From: Pimelobacter simplex
GTDB taxonomy: Bacteria; Actinomycetota; Actinomycetes; Propionibacteriales; Nocardioidaceae
Assembly: GCA_016803235.1 (NCBI GenBank)
Contig: JADCLI010000010.1
Span: forward strand, 1-64,000
Reading direction: 5' to 3'
Length of the DNA: 64,000 nt
Made by a program: the position numbers and the translations under genes. Every line of letters starts with the position of its first letter. The first letter of the stretch is position 1. Positions 1 to 8,721 of the stretch are shown here, one piece after another. The notes under the pieces are model-generated. The model ran no database searches, was not told the origin of the DNA, and saw nothing but the letters and a program-made list of their open reading frames with translations.

Positions 1-1
1 C

Positions 2-502
2 GGCGCCGGCTTCGCCGCCGCGCCGTGGGTGGCCAGCGTGGTCGTGGTGCTCGCTGTCTGGCTGCTGCGTGCGGGATCGCTGGCGACGTCCGCGGTCGCC
101 AGCCGCCGCTCCGTCCGCGGCGTGAAGTGGTACGACGGCCTGCGCTGGATCTCCACCAGCCCCTGGCACCTGGTCCGGGCCACCACGGGCACGGTCGTCC
201 TCATCTCGTGGAGCGCCGGGCTGGGCGCGGCCGCCGGCCTGCTGGGCTACGCCCTCGCGCTCGACGTGCCGAGCACCCTGATGGCGTGCGGCGCCACGCT
301 CGGCGTCGCCCTGTGGTCAGGGCCGGGCAGCAGTCGGTTCCGCTCACCGCTCTCCCGGGTCGTCGATCCGCTGTGCCGGCCACCGGTGTCGTGGCTGCTC
401 ACCTGCGCGATGGTGCTCGCCCTGGCCGGCGGGCTGGGGGCGCTGGTCGCCGGCAACGGCGTGAGCTGGTTCCCCTGGGCCGGCGGCCCGTTTGGACTCT
501 GA
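2..502 (+). CDS. Membrane protein, 5'-truncated by window edge
   Basis: This open frame enters from upstream of the window and ends at a TGA at 500-502. The visible ~166 residues hold about four hydrophobic segments rich in Val, Leu, Ala and Gly, separated by short basic loops. That indicates an integral membrane protein or the membrane-embedded C-terminus of a larger one. No catalytic motif is visible and I do not recognise the family. An ATG at 29 could serve as an internal start, but the frame stays open to the first base, so truncation is more likely. The next transcription unit begins about 25 bp after its stop. Confidence 0.5.
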   Translation, partial: GAGFAAAPWVASVVVVLAVWLLRAGSLATSAVASRRSVRGVKWYDGLRWISTSPWHLVRATTGTVVLISWSAGLGAAAGLLGYALALDVPSTLMACGATLGVALWSGPGSSRFRSPLSRVVDPLCRPPVSWLLTCAMVLALAGGLGALVAGNGVSWFPWAGGPFGL

Positions 503-525
503 CCCGCCGCGGGCGCCATCCGTGG

Positions 526-537
526 CACACTGGCTCC
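526..537 (+). promoter_or_regulatory. Putative -10 of cimA leader transcript
   Basis: CACACT at 526-531 fits a loose actinobacterial TANNNT box. It lies 6 nt before the GTG at 538, so transcription could begin at the first base of the leader peptide codon. No well-spaced -35 is seen. The call rests mainly on the spacing, which recurs at other leaderless genes in this window. Confidence 0.35.
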
Positions 538-567
538 GTGACCACCATCACCGGGATCATTAGTTAG
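538..567 (+). CDS. Ile-rich leader peptide upstream of cimA
   Basis: A nine-codon frame, GTG ACC ACC ATC ACC GGG ATC ATT AGT TAG, encodes (f)MTTITGIIS. Three of nine residues are isoleucine, the end product of the pathway that the downstream citramalate synthase feeds. One Ile codon is ATT, which is rare in this GC-rich genome. Threonine is also enriched. The start has no Shine-Dalgarno sequence and is probably leaderless. Two hairpins follow, the second with a T-run. By analogy with ilv and leu leader peptides, ribosome stalling at Ile codons under isoleucine limitation would let transcription continue into cimA. The layout is seen in the sequence; the mechanism is inferred. Confidence 0.65.
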   Translation: MTTITGIIS

Positions 568-622
568 CGCGTTCGACGCCCGTCGAACGCGCAGCCTCTC
601 GTTGTCGGGAGGCTTTTGTTTT
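567..622 (+). terminator. Attenuator hairpins before cimA
   Basis: A perfect inverted repeat with 12-nt arms (567-578 and 581-592) starts at the last base of the leader stop codon. A second hairpin pairs GCCTCTC (594-600) with GGGAGGC (607-613) around a 6-nt loop, and a TTTTGTTTT tract (614-622) follows, giving an intrinsic terminator 30 bp before cimA. The 3' arm of the first hairpin (CGAACG, 584-589) can pair with the terminator loop region (about 600-607) with one bulge. This is a plausible antiterminator when a stalled ribosome covers the 5' arm. Confidence 0.7.
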
Positions 623-651
623 GCCCGGACCCAGCCACGCGAGAGACCCCG

Positions 652-2271
652 ATGAACCAGCAGCGCGACCTCACCCTGGACCTGCACGGCTCCTTCCACG
701 TCTACGACACCACCCTGCGCGACGGCATGCAGCAGGAGGGGCTCAACCCCACGGTGGCCGACAAGCTCGCGATCGCGCGCCACCTGGACGAGCTCGGCGT
801 GGGCTACATCGAGGGCGGCTGGCCCGGGGCGAACCCCAAGGACACCGAGTTCTTCCGGCGCGCGGCGCAGGAGCTCGACCTCAAGCACGCTCGGCTCGCG
901 GCCTTCGGCTCCACCCGCCGCGCCGGCCTGCTCGCCGCCGACGACCCGCAGGTCGCCGCGCTGCGCGACAGCGGCGCGGGCGTGGTCACCCTCGTCGCGA
1001 AGTCGCACGTCGGCCACGTCGAGAAGGCGCTGCGGACCACGCTCGAGGAGAACCTCGCGATGATCCGCGACACCGTCGGCCACCTGCGCGCCGAGGGGCA
1101 GCAGGTCTTCCTCGACGCCGAGCACTTCTTCGACGGCTACCGCCTCGACCGGTCCTACGCGCTCGAGGTGCTCCGGACGGCGTACGACGCCGGCGCGGAG
1201 GTCGTCGCGCTGTGCGACACCAACGGAGGCATGCTGCCGGGGTGGGTCTCCGACGTCGTGCACGACGTCCTGGAGACCACCCAGGTCCGGGTCGGCATCC
1301 ACTGCCACAACGACACCGGCCTCGCCGTCGCCAACACCCTCGCAGCCGTCGAGGCGGGCGCGACCCACGTCCAGGGCTGCATCAACGGCTACGGCGAGCG
1401 CACCGGCAACGCCGACCTCGTCAACGTCGTCGCCAACCTCGAGCTCAAGCTCGACCAGCAGGTGCTGCCGCCCGGCCTGCTCACCGAGGCCACCCGGATC
1501 GCGCACGCCGTCGCCGAGGTCACCAACGTGCCGCCCGCCGCGCGGCAGCCGTACGTCGGCGCGTCGGCCTTCGCCCACAAGGCCGGTCTGCACGCCAGCG
1601 CCATCAAGGTCGACCCCGACCTCTACCAGCACATGGACCCGGCCGGCGTCGGCAACGACATGCGCCTGCTCGTCTCGGACATGGCGGGTCGCGCGACCAT
1701 CGAGCTCAAGGGCAAGGAGCTCGGCTTCGACCTCTCCGACAACCCCGATCTGGTCACCCGGGTGACCAACCGGGTCAAGGAGCTCGAGCTGCGCGGCTAC
1801 ACCTTCGAGGCCGCGGACGCCTCCTTCGAGCTGCTGCTGGCCGAGGAGGTCGACGGCCACCGGCCGTCGTACTTCGACGTCGAGAGCTGGCGCGTGATCA
1901 CCGAGACCCTCACCCACGCCCAGCCCGGTGAGGAGGCCGTCTCGGAGGCGACGGTGAAGCTGAGCGCCGCGGGCGTGCGCTACGTCGTGACGGGGGAGGG
2001 CAACGGCCCGGTCAACGCGCTCGACCAGGCGCTGCGCTCGGCGATCGAGCAGGCCTACCCGGAGATCGCGAAGTTCGAGCTGATCGACTTCAAGGTCCGC
2101 ATCCTCGACCAGGGCCACGGCACCGACGCCATCACCCGGGTGCTCATCGAGACCACCGACGGGGCCTCCTCGTGGGTGACCGTCGGCGTCGGCGCCAACG
2201 TGATCGAGGCGTCGTGGGAGGCGCTCGTCGACAGCCTCACCTTCGGGCTGCTGCGCCACCACCGGGACTGA
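652..2271 (+). CDS. cimA: (R)-citramalate synthase
   Basis: Condenses pyruvate and acetyl-CoA to citramalate, the first step of the threonine-independent route to 2-oxobutyrate and isoleucine. It is 539 aa, normal for the family. The N-terminal TIM barrel carries the DTTLRDG metal/catalytic motif near residues 19-25 and the HCHND metal ligands near 217-221. The C-terminal ~150 residues match the LeuA-type allosteric dimer domain, so isoleucine feedback is expected. The chosen ATG at 652 begins MNQQRDL; an in-frame ATG at 616 lies in the terminator T-tract and is rejected. The overall sequence, with GMQQEG after the catalytic loop, favours citramalate synthase over isopropylmalate or homocitrate synthase. 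Expression is probably controlled by the upstream leader peptide. Confidence 0.9.
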   Translation: MNQQRDLTLDLHGSFHVYDTTLRDGMQQEGLNPTVADKLAIARHLDELGVGYIEGGWPGANPKDTEFFRRAAQELDLKHARLAAFGSTRRAGLLAADDPQVAALRDSGAGVVTLVAKSHVGHVEKALRTTLEENLAMIRDTVGHLRAEGQQVFLDAEHFFDGYRLDRSYALEVLRTAYDAGAEVVALCDTNGGMLPGWVSDVVHDVLETTQVRVGIHCHNDTGLAVANTLAAVEAGATHVQGCINGYGERTGNADLVNVVANLELKLDQQVLPPGLLTEATRIAHAVAEVTNVPPAARQPYVGASAFAHKAGLHASAIKVDPDLYQHMDPAGVGNDMRLLVSDMAGRATIELKGKELGFDLSDNPDLVTRVTNRVKELELRGYTFEAADASFELLLAEEVDGHRPSYFDVESWRVITETLTHAQPGEEAVSEATVKLSAAGVRYVVTGEGNGPVNALDQALRSAIEQAYPEIAKFELIDFKVRILDQGHGTDAITRVLIETTDGASSWVTVGVGANVIEASWEALVDSLTFGLLRHHRD

Positions 2272-2317
2272 GCTCGTCGGGCCGATGACTCCGGCTCGCC
2301 GGGGCGGTCCGTCCTGC

Positions 2318-3136
2318 ATGGACATCCTGATGAGCGGCCTGGGCCTGGTGGAGTCGCCGCGCTGGCACGACGACCGGATCTGGTTCAGCGACTGGACCCA
2401 CGGGCGGATCATCGCGGTCGACGAGCACGACTGCGTCGAGGTGGTCGTCGAGCACGCGTCGCTGCCGCTGTGCTTCGACTTCCTGCCCGACGGACGGCTG
2501 CTGCTGGTGTCGAACCAACGGCACGCGCTGCTCGTGCGGGAGGCCGACGGCAGCCTGGTGTCGTACGCCGACCTGGCCGCACTGTCGCCGTACGGCCCCA
2601 ACGACATCGTGGTGGACGGCGCTGGCCGCGCCTTCGTCAACAGCGTGAACTTCGACTTCGCCACCGGTCCGCCGGACGGACCGACGGCGCCGGGCTTCGT
2701 CGCCCTCGTGCGCCCCGACGGCACCGCCCGCGTGGTCGCCGACGACCTCGCCTTCCCCAACGGGATGGCCGTCACGGCCGACGGCCGCACCCTCGTCGTG
2801 GCCGACTCCTACCGCTCCCGGCTGGTGGCCTTCGACATCGCCGACGACGGATCGTTGTCGGGCCGGCGGCTCTGGGCCGACCTCGGCACCGACAACCCGG
2901 ATGGCATCTGCCTCGACGCGGAGGGTGCCGCCTGGTACGCCGACGTGCCGCACCAGCGCTGCGTCCGGGTCGCCGAGGGCGGGCAGGTGCTGCGCACCGT
3001 CGAGCTGGACCGCGGCGGCTTCGCCAGCGCGATCGACGGCGACCGGCTCTACGTCACCGCCGCGCACTGGCCGGGGCCGGCCGACCTGGCGACCTTCGAC
3101 GACTGGGACGGCCGGCTGCTGCGGGTGCCGCTCTGA
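2318..3136 (+). CDS. SMP-30/gluconolactonase/LRE family protein
   Basis: A six-bladed beta-propeller protein of the SMP-30/gluconolaconase family, about 272 aa. Candidate metal ligands are visible: the Glu of ESPRW near the N-terminus, the Asn of PNDIVVD in the middle and the Asp of NPDGICLDAEG near residue 200. Members hydrolyse sugar lactones or related esters in the cytoplasm; the substrate here cannot be told. The start is uncertain: ATG at 2285, 2318 or 2330 are in frame and none has a strong ribosome-binding site. 2318 keeps the usual short lead before GLGLVESPRW. It converges on the TetR gene with only 4 bp between the stop codons. Confidence 0.8.
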   Translation: MDILMSGLGLVESPRWHDDRIWFSDWTHGRIIAVDEHDCVEVVVEHASLPLCFDFLPDGRLLLVSNQRHALLVREADGSLVSYADLAALSPYGPNDIVVDGAGRAFVNSVNFDFATGPPDGPTAPGFVALVRPDGTARVVADDLAFPNGMAVTADGRTLVVADSYRSRLVAFDIADDGSLSGRRLWADLGTDNPDGICLDAEGAAWYADVPHQRCVRVAEGGQVLRTVELDRGGFASAIDGDRLYVTAAHWPGPADLATFDDWDGRLLRVPL

Positions 3137-3140
3137 TCGA

Positions 3141-3734
3141 TCAGGGCTGACCCACGACCCGGGCGACCAGGTCGTTCCAGCCGGCGATCACCCGCGCCTC
3201 GCTCATCCCGCCCGCGTCGATCTGCTGGCGCAGCACCGGCACCGCCAGCGGCGCGACCAGCGCGGTGGACAGGTAGCCCAGGTCGCCCTGCACGCCGAGC
3301 TGGGAGAGCAGCATCCGCACGTGCAGCGCGACGAACCCGAGCACGGCGTAGTTCTCGCCCCACGTGCTGCCCGCCGCCTCGATCAGCGCGGCCTGCTCGC
3401 GGTGATGGCGCAGCCGGGACGCGCCGAAGGCCAGCAGCCGCTCCATCGGCGGTGCGCCCGGGCCGAGCGGCGGGGGACCGCTGATCACGCTCGCCTGCCA
3501 CTCCTCCTCGCGATGGTTGAGGAGGGAGGCCATCAGGCCCTCGCGGCTGCCGAAGCGCCGGAACACCGTGCCCTTGCCCACCCCTGCCCGTGCGGCGACC
3601 GCCTCGGTGGTGAGGTCGTCGACCCCGCAGCTCTCGATCAGCTCGGCCGCCGCCCGCAGCAGCGCCTCCCGGTTGCGGGCGGCGTCGCGGCGCACGAGCG
3701 GCGCGGCGGCCAGCAGCGGGAGGTCCTTCGACAT
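3141..3734 (-). CDS. TetR/AcrR family transcriptional regulator
   Basis: A 197-aa one-component regulator. The N-terminal helix-turn-helix (about residues 25-70) reads TTEAVAARAGVGKGTVFRRFGSREGL, typical of TetR proteins; the C-terminal part is a helical ligand-binding domain of the kind often linked to small aromatic or quinone-like effectors. It is divergent from an NADPH-dependent FMN reductase gene with a 95-bp gap holding a CGGACC-AC-GGTCCG inverted repeat, so it probably represses that gene and itself. A TAGGCT -10 (3749-3744 on the minus strand) lies 9 nt before the ATG, implying a very short leader. Confidence 0.85.
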   Translation of the reverse strand: MSKDLPLLAAAPLVRRDAARNREALLRAAAELIESCGVDDLTTEAVAARAGVGKGTVFRRFGSREGLMASLLNHREEEWQASVISGPPPLGPGAPPMERLLAFGASRLRHHREQAALIEAAGSTWGENYAVLGFVALHVRMLLSQLGVQGDLGYLSTALVAPLAVPVLRQQIDAGGMSEARVIAGWNDLVARVVGQP

Positions 3735-3804
3735 GGTGCGCCCAGCCTAGGCGGCGGTGCCGACTGCGGCTCGGGAAAAAGATCCCGACCGCCGGGAATG
3801 AAAG

Positions 3805-3818
3805 CGGACCACGGTCCG
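3805..3818. promoter_or_regulatory. Putative TetR operator (CGGACC-N2-GGTCCG)
   Basis: A perfect 6-bp inverted repeat with AC centre, flanked by A-rich (left) and T-rich (right) bases, sits 11 bp before the FMN reductase ATG in the divergent intergenic region. Position and symmetry fit an operator of the adjacent TetR protein. Confidence 0.55.
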
Positions 3819-3829
3819 TTTCGACCTGC

Positions 3830-4387
3830 ATGACTGACACCCAGAGCACCCGCGTCGCCGTCCTCGTCGGATCCCTCCGGGCCGACTCCCTGAACCGCAA
3901 GCTCGCCGAGATCCTGCGCGACGAGGCGCCCGCCGGCGTCACGCTCGACATCATCGAGGGTCTCGAGCAGGTCCCCTTCTACAACGAGGACCTCGACGGC
4001 GCGACCGCCCCCGCCGCCGCCGTCGCCCTGCGTGAGCGCGTGGCCTCCGCGGACCGCGTCCTCGCGGTCACCCCCGAGTACAACGGCACCATGCCGGCCG
4101 TCCTCAACAACGCCATCGACTGGATCTCGCGCCCCTACGGCGCCGGCGCCGTGGTCGGCAAGCCGTTCGGCGTCATCGGCGCCACCCCGACGCCGTACGG
4201 CGGCAAGTGGGCCCACGGCGACACCGCCCGGTCCGCCGGCATCGCCGGTGCGATCGTGGTCGAGGACGTCACCGTCTCCCAGCCGGCCGTCGACGTCGAC
4301 CCGACCACCGACCCCGAGGTCCGCGCCAAGCTCCTCGCTGCGCTCGGCACCCTGGTCGAGTTCGCCCCCGAGGTGACCGCGGCCTGA
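3830..4387 (+). CDS. NADPH-dependent FMN reductase family protein
   Basis: A 185-aa flavodoxin-fold oxidoreductase. The phosphate-binding loop GSLRADSLNRKLA lies near residues 15-27, and the flavin-ring segment TPEYNGTMPAVLNNAIDWISRP lies near 82-103; both are characteristic of the NAD(P)H-dependent FMN/quinone/azo-reductase family. It likely carries out two-electron reduction of FMN or quinones in the cytoplasm. It is divergent from the TetR regulator, a common arrangement for inducible quinone-stress genes. A strong terminator follows. Confidence 0.85.
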   Translation: MTDTQSTRVAVLVGSLRADSLNRKLAEILRDEAPAGVTLDIIEGLEQVPFYNEDLDGATAPAAAVALRERVASADRVLAVTPEYNGTMPAVLNNAIDWISRPYGAGAVVGKPFGVIGATPTPYGGKWAHGDTARSAGIAGAIVVEDVTVSQPAVDVDPTTDPEVRAKLLAALGTLVEFAPEVTAA

Positions 4388-4407
4388 TCCCGCGCCCCGC
4401 TCGCCCC

Positions 4408-4446
4408 CGCTGCCGCACGCCCTCCGCGTGCGGCAGCGGTGTTTTT
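4408..4446 (+). terminator. Intrinsic terminator after FMN reductase gene
   Basis: A perfect 13-bp stem (4408-4420 with 4426-4438), a CCTCC loop and a GTGTTTTT tail form a textbook rho-independent terminator. Confidence 0.9.
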
Positions 4447-4573
4447 GGTGGGCGATCATTACCAGTGACAGTGTGTGACAACAAGAGTTGACCTTCTGGT
4501 GACGGTTTGGCTGGATGGTTCCGGCGGGAGGGCTCGGCCCCCGTCACCCCCGACCCTGCTCCCAGGAGACCCG

Positions 4574-5416
4574 ATGACGCTGCTCCCGTCCCGTCGTACC
4601 CGCGCCCGCCTCGCCGCCCTCGTCGCGGCAGCCGTCCTCCCCGCCGCCGCGCTCGTCCCGACCGCTCCGACCGCCCGGGCGGTAGAGGAGCCGCACCCGT
4701 TCGAGGTCTTCCGCAACTGCCCCGCCGCGCAGATGCTGGCCGAGGCCGACGACGCGTCGACGTCGTGCGTGACCGCCGTGGTCACCGGGGGCACCTTCGT
4801 GATCGGCAAGGGCACGGTCCCGGTGACGGCGGAGTCGGTGCTCTCGCTCGGGATCGCGAGCGTCGGCTCGGGGGAGAAGACCTTCGGGACCCCCGGCAAG
4901 GTGTTCACCTCCGGCCCGATGCAGGTCCCCGGCGGGCTGCTCGGCGTGCCCGGCCTCGAGCGGTTGCTGCCCGGCCTCACCGACGTGACCGCGACCGTCG
5001 AGCTCGCCACGACCGAGCTCCCGCAGATCGACATCCTGGCCTCGATCTACGGCGGCGAGGTGGTCGCCCTGCCCGTGAAGATCCGGCTCAAGAACGCCCT
5101 GCTCGGCGGCAACTGCTACATCGGCTCCAACGCGAACCCCATCGTGCTGCACCTGGCCATGGAGAAGGCCGGGAGCTTCGAGTTCGTGCCCGTCGGCGAG
5201 GCCGGCAGCCTGATCCACGCCCGCGGTGGTGTCGTCGTCGACCACTCCTTCGCCGTCCCCGCGGCCACCGGGTGCGGTGCGGGCGGCCTGCTCAACGGGG
5301 TCGTCAACGCCCGCCAGGGCCTGCCGTCGCCGGCCGGGAGGAACAGCGCGGTCCTCGACCAGGACGCCTACCTGGGCGGCCCCGCCTCGCAGGTGCTGGC
5401 CTTCCAGCAGGGCTGA
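4574..5416 (+). CDS. Secreted protein of unknown function
   Basis: A 280-aa protein. The ATG at 4574 is chosen because AGGAG lies 5 nt upstream and because the product then begins with a signal peptide: basic TRTRAR-like n-region, an Ala/Leu/Val core and a probable cleavage site after TARA near residue 35. The mature part has few cysteines (including CPAAQM near the start and NCYIG near the middle) and is rich in Gly, Val and Thr, suggesting a beta-rich exported domain. No enzymatic motif is recognised. The upstream region carries GTGACA direct repeats at about 4463-4480 that might be regulatory. The next gene is on the same strand but has its own promoter. Confidence 0.75.
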   Translation: MTLLPSRRTRARLAALVAAAVLPAAALVPTAPTARAVEEPHPFEVFRNCPAAQMLAEADDASTSCVTAVVTGGTFVIGKGTVPVTAESVLSLGIASVGSGEKTFGTPGKVFTSGPMQVPGGLLGVPGLERLLPGLTDVTATVELATTELPQIDILASIYGGEVVALPVKIRLKNALLGGNCYIGSNANPIVLHLAMEKAGSFEFVPVGEAGSLIHARGGVVVDHSFAVPAATGCGAGGLLNGVVNARQGLPSPAGRNSAVLDQDAYLGGPASQVLAFQQG

Positions 5417-5436
5417 GCCCGGCCGGGCCCGATGGA

Positions 5437-5442
5437 TAGGGT
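5437..5442 (+). promoter_or_regulatory. -10 box TAGGGT of leaderless amidase
   Basis: TAGGGT ends 6 nt before the GTG at 5449, so the transcript is predicted to start at the first base of the start codon. Confidence 0.5.
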
Positions 5443-5448
5443 CGGGTC

Positions 5449-6873
5449 GTGGCCGAACTCCACGACCTGACCGCCCTCGAGCAGGGGGAGCTGATCCGCT
5501 CCGGCGAGATCAGCCCCGTCGAGCTCACCGAGCACTACCTCGACCGCGCCGCGCGTCTCCCGCAGGAGTACGTCGACGGCGCGTTCGCCTTCCGCGACCC
5601 GGAGGCCGCGCGGCGCCGGGCGCGGGAGCTGGCCGCGGTCGGACCGGTGGGGGACGGCGCATCGCCGCTGGCCGGCGTACCGACGGCGATCAAGGACCTC
5701 AACCTCACCCGCGGCGTCCCGACGGCGTTCGGGTCCCCGGCGTTCGCGGGCTACGTGCCCGAGGTCTCCGACGGGGTCGCGCTGGCGATCGAGGACGCCG
5801 GGATGGTCAGCCTCGGGAAGACGAGCACGCCCGAGTTCGGCTCACCCTGCTACACCGAGCCGGAGGGCCGCCCGCCCGCGGTCACCCCGTGGGACACGAC
5901 CCGGATGGCCGGCGGCTCCTCGGGTGGCGCGGCGGCCGCGGTCGCCGCCGGGCTGGTGCCGGTCGCCCAGGGCTCCGACGGCGGCGGCTCGATCCGGATC
6001 CCCGCGTCCTGCTGCGGCCTGGTGGGGCTCAAGCCGACCCGCGGCCGGGTCAGCGGCTTCCCGATGTACGGCGACCCGATCGGCCTCGGCGTCTCGGGCC
6101 CGATCGCCCGCACCGTCGCCGACGCCGCGGCCCTGCTGGACGTGCTCGCCGGCCGCCGCGCCGGCGACCCCACCTGGGCACCCGCACCGTCCGGCACCTT
6201 CCTGTCGGCGGCGGGCCGCGAGCCCGGCCGGCTGCGGATCGCCCGCTTCGACCGCCCGGTCATCGCGGAGGCCGAGGTGCACCCCGAGGTCCAGCAGGCC
6301 TACGACGACGCCTCGCGCCTGCTCGCCTCGCTCGGTCACGTGATCGAGGACGTGCAGGTGCCGCTGCCGCCCGAGGCGGTGGGCGTGTTCGAGACCTGCT
6401 GGGCGGTGCTGACCGCGCTGTCGACGGTGCCGCTCGCCCCGGAGCAGCGGGCCGTCATCCGACCCCTCACCCGCTGGCTCGGCGAGCGTGGGGAGGCGGT
6501 GACCGGGCCGGAGTTCGGGCTGGCGATCGGGGCGATGCGCCGCCACGCCGCCGATGCGCTGGTGGCGCTGGCGCCGTACGACATCGTGCTCACGCCGACC
6601 CTGGCCACCGTGCCGCTGCCGGTCGGCGCGATCCGCGACGATGCCGACCCGGCGGCCGACTTCGAGGCGCAGAAGAGGTTCACGCCGTGGACCTCCGCCT
6701 GGAACGTCACCGGCATGCCGGCCATCTCGCTGCCGCTCCACCAGACTCCCGACGGCCTCCCCGTCGGCGTCATGCTCGCCGCGCGACCGGCCGAGGAGGA
6801 GCTGCTCATCTCGCTCGCCGCCCAGGTCGAGGCCGCCGCGCCGTGGAGGGACCGTCGCCCGCCCCTGTGGTGA
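5449..6873 (+). CDS. Amidase (amidase signature family)
   Basis: A 474-aa amidase-signature hydrolase that cleaves carboxamides in the cytoplasm; the substrate is unknown. The Ser-cisSer-Lys triad is readable: Lys82 in AIKDLN, the cis-Ser at about 157 in MAGGSSGG and the nucleophile at Ser181 in DGGGSIRIPAS. The 24-residue gap between the two serines is the family spacing. Gln or Asn specificity of a GatA type is unlikely because no gatC/gatB neighbours are present. The start is GTG, probably leaderless. It ends 13 bp before the convergent bioD stop. Confidence 0.85.
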   Translation: MAELHDLTALEQGELIRSGEISPVELTEHYLDRAARLPQEYVDGAFAFRDPEAARRRARELAAVGPVGDGASPLAGVPTAIKDLNLTRGVPTAFGSPAFAGYVPEVSDGVALAIEDAGMVSLGKTSTPEFGSPCYTEPEGRPPAVTPWDTTRMAGGSSGGAAAAVAAGLVPVAQGSDGGGSIRIPASCCGLVGLKPTRGRVSGFPMYGDPIGLGVSGPIARTVADAAALLDVLAGRRAGDPTWAPAPSGTFLSAAGREPGRLRIARFDRPVIAEAEVHPEVQQAYDDASRLLASLGHVIEDVQVPLPPEAVGVFETCWAVLTALSTVPLAPEQRAVIRPLTRWLGERGEAVTGPEFGLAIGAMRRHAADALVALAPYDIVLTPTLATVPLPVGAIRDDADPAADFEAQKRFTPWTSAWNVTGMPAISLPLHQTPDGLPVGVMLAARPAEEELLISLAAQVEAAAPWRDRRPPLW

Positions 6874-6886
6874 CCGGTGGTGGCGC

Positions 6887-7585
6887 TCAGCCGAACCAGG
6901 CCGGCGCCGCCGCCCGGAACTCCTCCGGGGCGAGGGAGCCGGCGCCGGCGGGGACGACGGCGAGGACCGGTACGCCGGTCAGCCGGGTCAGGTCGGTGCG
7001 GTTGCAGGTCTCGGCGACGCCGGGCTCGGCCGGCCAGGCTCCGATCACCAGCCCGGCCGGCTCGACCTGGACCGCCCGCAGCGCCGTGGTCGTCAGCTCG
7101 GTGTGGTTGAGGGTGCCGAGGCCGGCGCGGCACACGACGACCACCTCGACCGGCGAGCCGTCGGCGCGCATCAGGGCAAAGGTGAGGTCGCGGGCGATGT
7201 CGAGCAGGGTGCCGCCCTCGGCGTCGAGGCGGACCAGCAGGCCCCCGGCGCCCTCGACCACGACGAGGTCGTACGACGGCAGCTCGGCCCGGATCCGGGC
7301 GACGTGCTCGCGCACCGTCGGGATGGCCACGCCCTGGCGGCGGGCGGCGGTGTCGGGGGCGAGGGGCTCGTCGAGGGCGACCAGCTCGAGCACCTCGGCC
7401 CCGCTCAGGTCGGCCACGGTGGCGATGTCGTGCGGGTCGGGCTCGGTGCCGCCGACGCCGGTCTGCACCGGCTTCACGACCAGCACCCGCTGGCCGTCGG
7501 CGACGGCGCGGGCCGCGATCGCGGCGGAGGCGATCGTCTTGCCGACCCCGGTGTCGGTGCCCGTCACGACCACGACGCGCGTCAC
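6887..7585 (-). CDS. bioD: Dethiobiotin synthetase
   Basis: Makes the ureido ring of dethiobiotin from diaminopelargonate, CO2 and ATP. The 232-aa product begins with the P-loop segment GTDTGVGKT at residues 9-17, which is the family hallmark, followed by KPVQTG (CO2/Mg site) near residue 38 and VEGAGGLLVRL near 105. The start is GTG at 7585, overlapping the bioF stop by four bases (GTGA), so translation is probably coupled. It is the last gene of the bioB-bioA-bioF-bioD transcription unit under the BioQ-type operator at 11231-11249. Confidence 0.93.
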   Translation of the reverse strand: MTRVVVVTGTDTGVGKTIASAAIAARAVADGQRVLVVKPVQTGVGGTEPDPHDIATVADLSGAEVLELVALDEPLAPDTAARRQGVAIPTVREHVARIRAELPSYDLVVVEGAGGLLVRLDAEGGTLLDIARDLTFALMRADGSPVEVVVVCRAGLGTLNHTELTTTALRAVQVEPAGLVIGAWPAEPGVAETCNRTDLTRLTGVPVLAVVPAGAGSLAPEEFRAAAPAWFG

Positions 7586-8721
7586 TGGTGCTCCTTGACG
7601 AGGTCGACGAGGACCGTGACCGCGCGTTCCCAGTCGTCCTCGGCGACCCCGGCGGTGACGGTGATCCGCAGCCGCGAGATCCCGTCGGGGACCGACGGCG
7701 GGCGGAAGCAGCCGACCCGTAGCCCCGCCTCCAGCGCCGCGGCCTGCGCGGCGACGGCGGCCTGGGGGGAGGACATCGGGACCGACAGCACCGCGCCGGC
7801 CGGTGCCACGACGCCGAGGGTGCCGGCGAGCGCGGCGACCCGGGTGCGCACGGTCGAGCCCAGCTCCGGCCGCGCGCGGATCGCCCGCAGGGCCGCGAGG
7901 GCGCCGGCGGTCGGTGCCGGTGCCAGCCCGGTGTCGAAGATGAACGGGCGCGCCCGGTTGACGAGGTGCTCGCGCAGCGCGGGGGAGCCGAGCACGGCGC
8001 CGCCCTGCGCTGCAAGGGACTTCGACAGGGTCGCGGTGACGACGACCTGCGGCCGTCCGGCGAGTCCGAGCGTCGCCACGAGCCCGGGCCCGTGCACCCC
8101 CACGCCGTGCGCCTCGTCGACGACCAGCAGGGCGTCGTACTGCTCGCAGAGAGAGGCCAGCTCGACCAGCGGTGCCGCGTCGCCGAGCACCGAGTAGACC
8201 GACTCGACGAGCACCATCGCCCGCTCGCCGGCCTCGGCCGCGGCGGCCAGGCCGGTGCGGACGGCGTCGACGTCGCTGTGCGGCACGACGCTCAGCCGCG
8301 CGCGCGAGAGCCGGACCGCGTCGACCAGCGAGGCGTGGATGTGGGCGTCGGAGAGGACCCGGGTCGTGCGGTCGGCGAGCGCGGTCACGACCGCCAGGTT
8401 GGCGTGGTAGCCGGTGGAGAGGACCAGCGCCGCGGGCTGCTGGAGGTAGTCGGCGAGCTCGCGCTCGAGCTCCTCGTGCAGGGCGAAGGTGCCGGTGACC
8501 AGCCGTGAGGCGCTGGCACTGGATCCCCACGTCCATGCGGCATCCGCCGCCGCCCGCCGGACCGCGGGGTCGCGCGCGAGACCGAGGTAGTCGTTGCCGG
8601 CGAGGTCGATCGTGCCGTCGTCGACCGGTCGCGCACGCAGCCGCCGGGTCAGGCCGGCGGCCTCGCGCTTCTCGGCCTCCGTCCCCAACCAGCTCTCCCA
8701 GCTGCTCGTGGACCGGGTCAT
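7582..8721 (-). CDS. bioF: 8-amino-7-oxononanoate synthase
   Basis: A PLP enzyme that condenses pimeloyl-thioester with alanine. The 379-aa product has the fold-type I features: GNDYLG near residue 42, the DEAHGVGV motif (Asp that holds the pyridine ring) and the Schiff-base lysine in [11 protein letters not shown]. The ATG at 8721 overlaps the bioA stop (ATGA), and its own stop overlaps bioD. No gene for pimeloyl chain synthesis (bioC, bioH, bioI or bioW) is present here, so the acyl donor must come from elsewhere in the genome. Confidence 0.93.
   Translation of the reverse strand: MTRSTSSWESWLGTEAEKREAAGLTRRLRARPVDDGTIDLAGNDYLGLARDPAVRRAAADAAWTWGSSASASRLVTGTFALHEELERELADYLQQPAALVLSTGYHANLAVVTALADRTTRVLSDAHIHASLVDAVRLSRARLSVVPHSDVDAVRTGLAAAAEAGERAMVLVESVYSVLGDAAPLVELASLCEQYDALLVVDEAHGVGVHGPGLVATLGLAGRPQVVVTATLSKSLAAQGGAVLGSPALREHLVNRARPFIFDTGLAPAPTAGALAALRAIRARPELGSTVRTRVAALAGTLGVVAPAGAVLSVPMSSPQAAVAAQAAALEAGLRVGCFRPPSVPDGISRLRITVTAGVAEDDWERAVTVLVDLVKEHQ

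Noticed and set aside
616..651. ATG at 616 as the start of cimA
   Set aside because: It lies in the T-rich tail of the attenuator terminator; the ATG at 652 starts the conserved N-terminus.
247..2790. 847-codon minus-strand frame opposite cimA and the SMP-30 gene
   Set aside because: It spans two recognisable genes on the other strand and shows no conserved motif; typical of high-GC antisense openness.
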